Below are positions 8,256-14,741 of a DNA stretch of 18,050 nt, piece after piece. Within the stretch, counting starts at the first letter, position 1. The number at the start of each line of letters is the position of its first letter. The notes under the pieces are model-generated. The model was not told the origin of the DNA and made no database searches. It saw nothing but the letters and a program-made list of their open reading frames with translations. A program made the position numbers and the translations under genes. Source of the DNA: Candidatus Sulfopaludibacter sp. SbA3 (lineage in GTDB: Bacteria; Acidobacteriota; Terriglobia; Bryobacterales; Bryobacteraceae); assembly GCA_945900935.1 (NCBI GenBank), contig CAMDKT010000037.1, forward strand, positions 1-18,050, read 5' to 3'.

Positions 8256-8540
8256 TCAGGACTCCGGCTGCGGCCGCCTGGCGCGTTGCGCCAAGTAGTG
8301 TTGGTCGAGAGCCTGGCGGACCATTGTCTTGATGACCGCTTGCCGGCTCACGTTGAGATCCCGGGCGGCCTGATCCAGTTCCTCCAGCATGTGGGCCGTG
8401 ACATCCACGTTGACCCGCTGAATCGGCTGTACCATCCGGCCTTGGCCTGTAAAGAAACGGGATATGTCGTTGCCTTGATCGGCTAGCCGCGCAATCGCAT
8501 CGGCCGAAACGGGTTCGGCGGTTTTACGAGTTTTCTTCAT
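8256..8540 (-). CDS. brnA: BrnA-like antitoxin (ribbon-helix-helix)
   Basis: The 94-residue product would neutralise the BrnT toxin encoded just upstream and repress their shared promoter. The basic N-terminus (KKTRKT) is followed by a ribbon-helix-helix DNA-binding domain at about residues 42-80: the strand QRVNVDVTAH, helix MLEELDQAARDL, the N-V-S turn and helix RQAVIKTMVRQALDQ. The start at 8540 overlaps the end of brnT by 17 bases on the minus strand, the usual toxin-first BrnTA arrangement. A longer upstream frame exists only because it overlaps brnT. The gene order and the fold make the assignment good, though the family name was not checked by search. Confidence 0.8.
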   Translation of the reverse strand: MKKTRKTAEPVSADAIARLADQGNDISRFFTGQGRMVQPIQRVNVDVTAHMLEELDQAARDLNVSRQAVIKTMVRQALDQHYLAQRARRPQPES

Positions 8541-8802
8541 ACAATCGGATCTCCTCTCTCGTCGACCGCCACAAAGTGACGAGGTGTAAAATCTCGCCAT
8601 CTTCATCTTCCCTAGCTTCGAAAATGACGGAATAGAGCCGGTCTCCCACCCAACCGATAGCCAAGAACTGCTCTGGAACCTCCGACCGCCGATCCAGCCA
8701 GTAGGGCCGGTCAAATAGCTCGCGCACTTCCTCGAACCCAATTCCGCGTTTTGGATTTGCTCGCAGACGGCTGCTTTTTCGAAGATCGAAAGTGAAGCGC
8801 AT
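8524..8802 (-). CDS. brnT: BrnT-like toxin (DUF497 RNase)
   Basis: The 92-residue product fits the BrnT family of ribonuclease toxins (RelE-like fold), which cut RNA and slow growth when free of antitoxin. The pattern is an N-terminal strand FTFDLRKSSRLRANPKRGIG, helix FEEVRELFDRPYW, then strands around FLAIGWVGDRLYSVIFEAR and ILHLVTLWRSTREEIRLYEE. The C-terminal R-x-T-R-x-E-x-x-x-Y arrangement is typical of DUF497. It starts at ATG 8802 and is the first gene of a two-gene operon with brnA. The usual start motif is slightly divergent (LRKSSRLRANPKRGIGF rather than DxxKAxxNxxKHGVSF), so activity is not certain. Confidence 0.82.
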   Translation of the reverse strand: MRFTFDLRKSSRLRANPKRGIGFEEVRELFDRPYWLDRRSEVPEQFLAIGWVGDRLYSVIFEAREDEDGEILHLVTLWRSTREEIRLYEENS

Positions 8803-8813
8803 CTGCTACGACT

Positions 8814-8819
8814 GTTATA
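8814..8819 (-). promoter_or_regulatory. Possible -10 box for brnTA
   Basis: On the minus strand TGGTATAAC lies 12 bases before the brnT start, giving a -10-like TATAAC with an extended TGG. No good -35 is visible, and transcription would start almost at the ATG. BrnA-type proteins usually bind such a short promoter region, so autoregulation is expected. Confidence 0.35.
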
Positions 8820-8829
8820 CCACTTTCAT

Positions 8830-9066
8830 TTTTTTGGCGAGGCGCGTCAGGCGCGCGGCTGGAACTTGATCGCTATCAAGCAGACGGACACGGCTCCGTA
8901 TCGGGTATCGCAACCCATCGCTCGGGAGTGGTACGCGGTGATGCTGCTGGAACGGGGGGAAACGGCCAAGGCGCGCGGACTGCTGGCCGAGGCCCTGACG
9001 CTGTATGAAACGACGGGGATGCTATTCCATGCGAAACGGGCGAGGGAGAGACTGGCACAGAGCTGA
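8830..9066 (+). pseudogene. 3'-end remnant of a TPR-type gene, copy 2
   Basis: A plus-strand frame open from about 8830 to the TGA at 9064-9066 encodes roughly 78 residues with a helical, tetratricopeptide-like pattern: IAREWYAVMLLERGETAKA followed by RGLLAEALTLYETTGM and a basic end. A start codon is lacking except for a TTG at 8866 with no ribosome-binding site, and the expected upstream repeats are replaced by the BrnTA promoter region. Its last 73 bases match the remnant at 8176-8248. I read it as the surviving end of a larger TPR protein, cut when the toxin-antitoxin segment arrived or when a deletion occurred. A short real gene is less likely. Confidence 0.6.
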
Positions 9067-9072
9067 ATCCTT

Positions 9073-9078
9073 TATAAT
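9073..9078 (+). promoter_or_regulatory. TATAAT directly before the GNAT start
   Basis: A perfect -10 hexamer TATAAT lies at 9073-9078, immediately before ATG 9079. If it is used, transcription would begin near 9085 and the message would start at or just before the second ATG (9088), giving a leaderless mRNA. A weak -35 (CTGGCA, 9052-9057) has short spacing. Confidence 0.4.
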
Positions 9079-10077
9079 ATGGCGAGTATGGCGACGCTGC
9101 CCGAGTCACCGATCACAGAAGTTGTGGACCTGCGTCATTTGGCGGCGGGAGCGCTGGATGATGTTCTGGAGGAGGAGACACGGCAGTGGCGGGAGTCGCT
9201 GGCGTGGGACTTTTCGGTGCCAGGGTTGCTGGTAAAACGCTTCGTCGATATGCAGTCTTTAAACGGGCTCGCGCTAATTCACGCGGGGCGCGTCGTTGGG
9301 TACACCTATACGGTGACGGATGAGGACAAAGGGCTGATTGGCGACTTGTATATCCTGCGCGAGTTTGCGACGGCGGCGATGGAGGATAGGTTATTAAACG
9401 CCACGGTGGAGACGCTGTATCGCACGGCGGGAGTGCGGCGGATTGAATCACAGGTGATCCTGCTAACATATCCGCGGCTGGCACCGCCGGCGCATGCGAC
9501 GGACTTGCGGTTGTTTGAGCGCTATTACATGGTCTGCGATCTGCGCCGGACGCACCGGTGGGCGGAGAGCCAATCGCCGCTGTTGGACGTTGACGTCTGG
9601 AGCGAGCGGTACCAGGAAGACACTGCGACGCTGGTGGCGCGGGCGTATGAAGGGCACGTTGACGGCAATATCAACGATCAGTACCGGTCAGTGTCCGGGG
9701 CGCGGCGATTTCTGCAAAACATTGTGCAGTATCCGGGATGCGGATCGTTTTTCGTGGAGGGGTCATGGCTGGCGTGGCGGCGGGACACGGGGCGGATGTG
9801 CGCGGCGGCGTTGGCGAGCATTGTGGCGGAAGACGCGGGGCACATTACGCAGATTTGCGTGTCGCCATCGAGCCGCGGACAGGGATTTGGGCGGGAGATA
9901 CTGTCGCGGTCCCTGCGGAGCCTGCGCGAGGCGGGGTGCCTGCAGGCGAGCTTGACAGTGACGGCGGCGAATCGGAACGCGATTGGACTGTATGAGTCGA
10001 TGGGCTTCACCGTGGAGAGGCGATTCGCGGCGATGGTGTGGGAACATATACGGCCGGTGAGGCGATTCTTCCTTTAG
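9079..10077 (+). CDS. GNAT-family acetyltransferase, two-lobed
   Basis: The 332-residue product has a C-terminal GNAT N-acetyltransferase domain (about 170-325) that would move an acetyl group from acetyl-CoA to an unknown amine. The acetyl-CoA loop is in QICVSPSSRGQGFG (about 258-271), with the R-x-x-G-x-G pattern intact, followed by the helix and LTVTAANRNAIGLYESMGF (292-310), the usual motif B region. The N-terminal half (about 20-160) has a similar strand-helix layout (GLALIHAGRVVGYTYTV) but lacks a CoA loop, so it may be a degenerate second GNAT lobe. Two in-frame ATGs occur, at 9079 and 9088. There is no Shine-Dalgarno sequence; TATAAT ends one base before the first ATG, which may favour the second. 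The substrate cannot be told from the sequence. Confidence 0.82.
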   Translation: MASMATLPESPITEVVDLRHLAAGALDDVLEEETRQWRESLAWDFSVPGLLVKRFVDMQSLNGLALIHAGRVVGYTYTVTDEDKGLIGDLYILREFATAAMEDRLLNATVETLYRTAGVRRIESQVILLTYPRLAPPAHATDLRLFERYYMVCDLRRTHRWAESQSPLLDVDVWSERYQEDTATLVARAYEGHVDGNINDQYRSVSGARRFLQNIVQYPGCGSFFVEGSWLAWRRDTGRMCAAALASIVAEDAGHITQICVSPSSRGQGFGREILSRSLRSLREAGCLQASLTVTAANRNAIGLYESMGFTVERRFAAMVWEHIRPVRRFFL

Positions 10078-10088
10078 AGTGCAAAGGC

Positions 10089-10161
10089 CGGTCGCGGCCC
10101 CCAACCCGTCACGAACTCGCACGCAACCCCCGCCGCGACCGTGTCCGTTTTGCGCGAGTTC
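10089..10161 (+). promoter_or_regulatory. Two interleaved stems upstream of the 10193 operon
   Basis: Stem 1 pairs 10089-10098 with 10132-10141 (10 bp, perfect). Stem 2 pairs 10113-10119 with 10155-10161 and continues as 10122-10126 with 10150-10154 (12 bp, two-base bulge). The arms alternate, so the two stems together would form an H-type pseudoknot with loops of 14, 5 and 8 bases. The structure ends 31 bases before the ATG at 10193. It could be a leader control element or the 3' end of the acetyltransferase mRNA. No T run follows it. Confidence 0.4.
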
Positions 10162-10192
10162 CTCAAGAATGCGGTAGGCTGGAAGTTTGATT

Positions 10193-10639
10193 ATGCCTAC
10201 ACCTTCCACTTACGATGACGCCAATTTGATACTTCGCCTGTATGAGTTGCGGCGGGAGGAGCGAATGCGCGCGGCGCGCAAATGGTACATGGAGCATTGC
10301 GGTCCGTTGACGCTGGCGGAGTTCCGCGAGTTGTGTCCGATGGGGAGCGACACGAATGCGTCGTTCCGGCAGGTCTCGACGTACTACGAGATGGTGGCGA
10401 GTTTCATCACGAACGGCGTGTTGAACGAGGAGCTATATTTTCAGAGCGGCGGGGAGTTGTTCCTGGTATTTACTCGGCTGGAACCGTTTTTGGGCGAGTT
10501 GCGGGAAGCGTTTAAGAACCCGGGAATGTATCGAAATCTGGAGGCCGTGGCGGGGCGCTACGCGACTTATATCAACCGCAACGATCCCAACGCCGCCGAT
10601 GCGTTCCGCACGCGGATGCGGGCGATGCTGGGGAAATAG
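10193..10639 (+). CDS. Hypothetical protein, first gene of a three-gene operon
   Basis: The 148-residue product is mostly helical, without a signal peptide or clear membrane segment. The N-terminus (DDANLILRLYELRREERMRAARKW) and the central QVSTYYEMVASFITNGVL and LYFQSGGELFLVF segments resemble conserved acidobacterial hypothetical proteins; I can assign no function. ATG 10193 is chosen over a TTG six bases upstream because GGAAG sits at 10181-10185. Its TAG shares one base with the GTG start of the next gene, so the two are likely translationally coupled. Codon use is normal for the window. Confidence 0.75.
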   Translation: MPTPSTYDDANLILRLYELRREERMRAARKWYMEHCGPLTLAEFRELCPMGSDTNASFRQVSTYYEMVASFITNGVLNEELYFQSGGELFLVFTRLEPFLGELREAFKNPGMYRNLEAVAGRYATYINRNDPNAADAFRTRMRAMLGK

Positions 10640-10917
10640 TGCGGCAGGACGGGGAGTTTTTTGAGGATCGCGAGTTGGATCTGATTTATATCGGAAAGCG
10701 GCTGGCTGAGGCGCAGGCGCTGGAGGAGTTGTTGACGGAAGCGGGTTGGGATTACTACGTGGAGCCGGATGAGTATCGCGGGGGATTCCTGTTTGCGACG
10801 CAGCGAACGGGGGCGTTTTTCTATGTGTTGATCGAGCGGGCTCCGGAGGCGCGGGAATTTTTGACGACGCGAGGGTATAAGGCGCAGGCGGCGTTGGCGA
10901 AGGGGGATGGGGGGTAA
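10639..10917 (+). CDS. Small DUF2007-like protein
   Basis: The 92-residue product starts at a GTG that overlaps the previous stop (TAGTG). It reads LDLIYIGKRLAEAQALEELL, then AGWDYYVEPDEY, a GGFLFATQRTGAFFYVLIE strand pair and a final helix. This is the layout of DUF2007-type putative signal-transducing proteins, small alpha/beta domains with a PII-like look. No enzyme motif is seen. Its TAA overlaps the ATG of the following ORF6N gene (TAATGA). The family call is tentative; the coding call is stronger because of the overlaps on both sides. Confidence 0.7.
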   Translation: MRQDGEFFEDRELDLIYIGKRLAEAQALEELLTEAGWDYYVEPDEYRGGFLFATQRTGAFFYVLIERAPEAREFLTTRGYKAQAALAKGDGG

Positions 10918-11417
10918 TGATTATTCCTATCGAACGGATTGCGGCCAGCATTTATCTGATTCGGGGCCAGCAGGTGATGCTCGATGCCGATCTGGCGGCG
11001 CTGTACGGGGTTGAGACGAAGGTGTTCAATCAGGCCGTGCGCCGGAATATGGATAGTTTTCCTGAAGATTTCATGTTTCAGCTCACGGCGGAAGAAGCTG
11101 CATCTCTAAGGTCACAAATTGTGACCTTAGAGAAAGGACGCGGCCACCACGCCAAATATGCCCCGCTGGCGTTTACCGAACAGGGCGTCGCGATGCTTTC
11201 GTCAGTAGTCAAGAGCAAGCGCGCCCGTGAAGTCAATATCGGCATCATGAGGACGTTCGTGCGCATTCGGCACGTATTGGGCGCGAACGAGGAACTGGCC
11301 CGCAAGGTGGGTCAACATGACAAGCAAATCGCCGTTCTCTTTGAACAGGTAAAGAGGTTGCTTTCACCGGCGCCGGTGAAGAAGAAGCTCATCGGCGTCG
11401 ATCCGGCGAAAGAGTGA
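10917..11417 (+). CDS. ORF6N-domain protein
   Basis: The 166-residue product contains an ORF6N domain (about residues 5-100), a KilA-N-related DNA-binding domain first known from phages and also common in bacterial chromosomes. Family marks are IYLIRGQQVMLDADLAALYGV, the VRRNMDSFPEDFMFQLT segment and the strongly conserved LAFTEQGVAMLSSVV. A helical tail (about 105-166) includes a possible coiled coil and a basic end (PVKKKLIG). It is the last gene of a three-gene overlapping operon. An unusual 31-base perfect palindrome lies inside the gene over codons 63-73. Its biological role is unknown; it may be a transcription regulator or a phage-derived domestic gene. The stop is only 6 bases from the convergent gene's stop at 11424. 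Confidence 0.88.
   Translation: MIIPIERIAASIYLIRGQQVMLDADLAALYGVETKVFNQAVRRNMDSFPEDFMFQLTAEEAASLRSQIVTLEKGRGHHAKYAPLAFTEQGVAMLSSVVKSKRAREVNIGIMRTFVRIRHVLGANEELARKVGQHDKQIAVLFEQVKRLLSPAPVKKKLIGVDPAKE
11103..11133. repeat. 31-base perfect palindrome inside the ORF6N gene
   Basis: TCTCTAAGGTCACAA (11103-11117) and its exact reverse complement (11119-11133) flank a single A. It spans codons 63-73 of the ORF6N gene (SLRSQIVTLEK). In DNA it looks like an operator for a dimeric protein; in RNA it would be a stem limited by the tiny loop. Confidence 0.9.
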
Positions 11418-11423
11418 TCCGGT

Positions 11424-14144
11424 TTAGGGTTCAACGGGGTCGTTGGGGTTTTTCAGCGCGAAGGTGACAACGTTGGAGACGTAGATGTCCTGGGCAATAG
11501 TGACCTGTGTTTTGGAGTTCGTCGGCAGGTCCGAGTTGAGTTCCAGATGCACTTCGTAGATGCCGATCGCGCCGGGCTTTAGGGCGGCGTATAAGACGTT
11601 GGCGGTCTTGCCGCCGGCCAGCGAGCTGACGAACTCGAAGGGTTCGTTGAGGGCGCGGCCATCGAAGGCGATGCCGGTGCGAACGAGGGCCTGGTCGTCG
11701 GGGTTTTTCAATCTACCGAGGCCGGTGGCGGTGACGACAATCGTCTCGCCGGGTTTTGCCGGGTTGGCTTCGGTGACCAAAGCGCCGGCGGTGTTGGCGC
11801 AGCAGAGGGCGGGGGTAGTGGCTGTCATGATCACTTGCCCGCCTTCATTGGACTTGGCGGTATAGGTGATGCCGTTGCCGGCGTCGCCAGGCTGCTTGGC
11901 TCGGAGGCGAATACGGGTGAAGACGCCGGCGGCGAAGGCTTCCACTTTTTCGTCGGCGGCGGCGTTGATTTTGGCAACGATGGCATCACGAATTTTGGCG
12001 AGATCGTCGCCGGTTTGGACGGTGGAGGAGTATTGGCGATCTTCAATGACGACGGTGGCAATGTCGTTGGTGTTGGCGGAGCCGTCAACGGAGACGGTGC
12101 CGGTGGCGCGGTCAGAGAAATGGCCGATGACGCCGGGCCGCGGGTCGAGGCCGTCAACAGCGAAGATGCCGGGATTTTGGGCGATGAGGGGGACGGCGAC
12201 GGGCGATGTGGTGACCACGCGACCGCCGGCGCGTTCGATGCGAACGTAGGCGTTGGCGCTTGAGGAGTCGATCACTTCCCACGGGATCTGGGCGCGGATC
12301 TCGGTGGGGGAGACCATGAGCAGCGGAGCTTCCAGGCCATCGAAGTAAACACGAACACCGCCGAGAACACGGGGCAATTCCAGTGCTCCGTCGGGGGCGG
12401 AGACGGTGGAGTCCGAAAGATTTTCGCCGAGGAGAGTAATCAGGGTTCCGGCCGCTACTTGCGCGGCGTCCTGGCCACCGACGAGGGTGGCGCCGCTGGT
12501 GGTCAGCGACATGAGAGAAGTTTCGGGGACCTTGGCTGTGCTGAAATCGATGGCGTTGCCGCCGGCGCCGCCGGAGCGAGCCGTCAGTAAGATGGCGCGG
12601 AGGTCGAGGATGACGCTGGCGGTGACGGCGCCGTCGACGTCGGCGTTAATCTGTTTGGTCAGCTCCAACAAGATGTTGGCGAAGGTGTCGTCACGGATGA
12701 ACTTGTACTTGTAAACGCGGCCGGAAACGGTGATGGAAACCTCGTCGCCTTCCTTGATGGTGCCTTGGAAAGTGATGGATGCGGTGGAGAAGACATCGCG
12801 GCTGGCGAGGTTGCGAACGGCGGTGAAGGGCAGAGGCTGGTCGTGGAGAGAGAAGACGGCGATGCGGCGATTGTAAGTATCGCTGACGAAGAGATTGGTG
12901 CCGTCCCAGGCCAGCGACATGGGCGTGCGCAAGAGATCAGCCGAGGAGCGGAGGTTGGGGTAGGCGCTATCGGAAGAGCGGTTACTGTCGCCGGCGGCTT
13001 GGCCGAGAACGAGGTCAGCGGGCTGGCCGTTGGCGAGGGGGAGCGAGTTGTAGACGAGAACACGATCGTTGCCGCCGTCGGCGATGAAGAGGCGGCGACC
13101 GTCACTGAGCGCGTAGCGCGGAAAATCCATGGTCGCGAGGCAGGTCGGGGGAAAGGCTTCCTTGCCGCCGGCTCCGATGCCGCTGGCGGCGCAGACCTTG
13201 GGGCTGTTGTTGGCGGAGGCGGTGGTGAAGTCCTTTTGCCCGAGCACGAGATCGGCCGCTTGGGCGTTGCGCGAGGGGATGGTATTCCAGATCAGCACGC
13301 GATTCTGGCCGAGATCGGCGACGTACATGCGCTGGCCGTCGGAGGTAACCGAGACGGGGTTGACCATGTTGTCGGCCTTGGGATCAATAGCCGAGCGGGC
13401 GAGATCGAGTTCGATGTTGGTGTTGAAATCGGGCTGGCCGAGAACGATGTCGGCGGGCTGGAAACTGCGGGTGGGGATGCTGTTCCAGATCAGGACGCGG
13501 CTATGGCCGCTGTCGGCGACGAAGAGGCGCTGGCCCTGAATCCAGACGCCCTGCGGCCCGCGCATGCGCTGGCCGGGGATGCCGCGAGGAGCGGTAACGG
13601 TGGTGAAATTTTCCTGGCCGAGAACGATATCGGCGGCCTGATTGTTGTTGCTGGGGATGGAGTTCCAGAGCAGGACGCGGTTGTTATCGGAATCGGCGAC
13701 CGCGAGGCGAGTGCCATCGGATGCGACGGCGGTGGGGCTGCGGAGCGCGGAAGCGGAGGCGACGGCGCGGAGTTCGTTCTTCGTAAAATCCGTTTGGCCG
13801 AGGACGGTGTTGGCAACGCCGCGACAGGCGGGGCAGCGATTTACTTGCGGAACGAGCGCGTTGACGGGGAGCGTCACCTGGTCAATATTGCGATAAATCA
13901 GGACGCGGTGATTCAGCGGCAGAGAGCCGACGCGGTTGGAATCGGCGACAAAGAGGGTGTTATTGACAAACGCGAGGCCGCCGACGCCGCCGAGGGTGTC
14001 AGCAGTGGTGCCGGGTTGCTGGTCCGTAAATGTCTTCTGACCGATCAACATCCGGGCGGCTTGCCCGTTGAAAAATTCAGCCGAGGGAGCGATGGCCGCG
14101 CAGGCGAGCCACAACCCTAGATACTTCACATTGAGATTCGTCAT
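11424..14144 (-). CDS. Secreted NHL-repeat protein with TIGR03437-like C-terminal domain
   Basis: The 906-residue product begins with a signal peptide (hydrophobic 8-20, likely cleavage after A-P-S-A near 22). About six repeats of roughly 60 residues (30-440) carry NRVLIWNSIPS followed by ADIVLGQxxFTT; they should fold as an NHL/beta-propeller. CPAC at 103-106 may form a disulfide. From about 560 the C-terminus resembles TIGR03437, the domain typical of Solibacter-type acidobacteria (LITLLGENLSDS, RVLGGVRVYFDGLEAPLL, IRAQIPWEV). A short beta-rich module occurs twice: about 455-545 (SVTVSG-like start, TFANILLELTKQIN, ILLTARSGGAGGNAIDFS) and 685-775 (VVIEDRQYSSTVQTGDD, ITYTAK). The second copy splits the TIGR03437-like domain. 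It is likely extracellular or envelope-bound; binding partner unknown. Start 14144 fits the signal peptide. Confidence 0.9.
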   Translation of the reverse strand: MTNLNVKYLGLWLACAAIAPSAEFFNGQAARMLIGQKTFTDQQPGTTADTLGGVGGLAFVNNTLFVADSNRVGSLPLNHRVLIYRNIDQVTLPVNALVPQVNRCPACRGVANTVLGQTDFTKNELRAVASASALRSPTAVASDGTRLAVADSDNNRVLLWNSIPSNNNQAADIVLGQENFTTVTAPRGIPGQRMRGPQGVWIQGQRLFVADSGHSRVLIWNSIPTRSFQPADIVLGQPDFNTNIELDLARSAIDPKADNMVNPVSVTSDGQRMYVADLGQNRVLIWNTIPSRNAQAADLVLGQKDFTTASANNSPKVCAASGIGAGGKEAFPPTCLATMDFPRYALSDGRRLFIADGGNDRVLVYNSLPLANGQPADLVLGQAAGDSNRSSDSAYPNLRSSADLLRTPMSLAWDGTNLFVSDTYNRRIAVFSLHDQPLPFTAVRNLASRDVFSTASITFQGTIKEGDEVSITVSGRVYKYKFIRDDTFANILLELTKQINADVDGAVTASVILDLRAILLTARSGGAGGNAIDFSTAKVPETSLMSLTTSGATLVGGQDAAQVAAGTLITLLGENLSDSTVSAPDGALELPRVLGGVRVYFDGLEAPLLMVSPTEIRAQIPWEVIDSSSANAYVRIERAGGRVVTTSPVAVPLIAQNPGIFAVDGLDPRPGVIGHFSDRATGTVSVDGSANTNDIATVVIEDRQYSSTVQTGDDLAKIRDAIVAKINAAADEKVEAFAAGVFTRIRLRAKQPGDAGNGITYTAKSNEGGQVIMTATTPALCCANTAGALVTEANPAKPGETIVVTATGLGRLKNPDDQALVRTGIAFDGRALNEPFEFVSSLAGGKTANVLYAALKPGAIGIYEVHLELNSDLPTNSKTQVTIAQDIYVSNVVTFALKNPNDPVEP

Positions 14145-14157
14145 TACGCAAACTTTC

Positions 14158-14163
14158 AGTATA
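14158..14163 (-). promoter_or_regulatory. Possible -10 box for the NHL-repeat gene
   Basis: On the minus strand TGTTATACT gives a -10 of TATACT at 14163-14158, with transcription starting about 7 bases before the ATG at 14144. No convincing -35 was seen. This would make the leader very short. Confidence 0.35.
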
Positions 14164-14228
14164 ACAGCGACGCGGGGAATCCCACGACCGGGTACAAATT
14201 ACCGCTCGTTTTTAACAATGCGTCCGGA

Positions 14229-14726
14229 TTAGCGGGGCGTCACCGAGCCCCAAATGATCTGGTAGACCTCGACGGCGCCTTCGAAATTCCGGCCGACGCG
14301 GATGGAGACGCGGGTATTCGGACGAAGGCGTTCCCATTCGGAGACGACGCCGTCCTCCAAATATCGGGTGTCCTGGCGGAGGACGATGGTTTTGTAGCCA
14401 TCGGCCCTGGTGCGCAGGATCATTTTATCGGCGGTCAACTCGCTGACAGTGCCGGCCCAGTGATACTCGCCTCGCGGGATGATGTTTTCGGTGACGGCGC
14501 GGTAAGTAATCCGCATCCGGCCGGATTCTTTCTTCGACATGTCGGCCAGACGGACGGTGCGTACATAGCAGGGGGTGCCGTCGATGAGACGGCGGTCAGC
14601 GACGATTTCGACGAGATCGGCGGGTTGGATATCGCTGATGTAGCCCGAGGCGACGCCGACGGGAACGTCTTCGGCGCCCAGAAGCATCGGAAGAAGCCAA
14701 AACGCACGCTGCCACATGCACTTCAT
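14229..14726 (-). CDS. Small secreted protein with DUF5666-like strands
   Basis: From ATG 14726 the product is 165 residues. It starts with a short signal peptide (MKCMWQRAFWLLPMLLGAED), and a second ATG at 14717 would also preserve it. The mature part has VEIVADRRLIDGTPCYVRTVRL, then a beta-rich section with AGTVSELTADKMILRTRADG and RLRPNTRVSIRVGRNFEG, which resembles the DUF5666/OB-like repeat of envelope proteins. No enzyme motif is seen. A longer frame to 14849 is rejected because the signal peptide would then be internal. It ends 85 bases before the NHL-repeat gene start on the same strand, so a common transcript is possible. Confidence 0.7.
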   Translation of the reverse strand: MKCMWQRAFWLLPMLLGAEDVPVGVASGYISDIQPADLVEIVADRRLIDGTPCYVRTVRLADMSKKESGRMRITYRAVTENIIPRGEYHWAGTVSELTADKMILRTRADGYKTIVLRQDTRYLEDGVVSEWERLRPNTRVSIRVGRNFEGAVEVYQIIWGSVTPR

Positions 14727-14741
14727 GCTACTGCTGCTACA

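Noticed and set aside
12765..14120. A 451-codon open frame on the plus strand opposite the NHL-repeat gene
   Set aside because: It is glycine-, glutamate- and alanine-rich without any domain, and mirrors the codon bias of the true minus-strand gene, which has a signal peptide and clear repeats.
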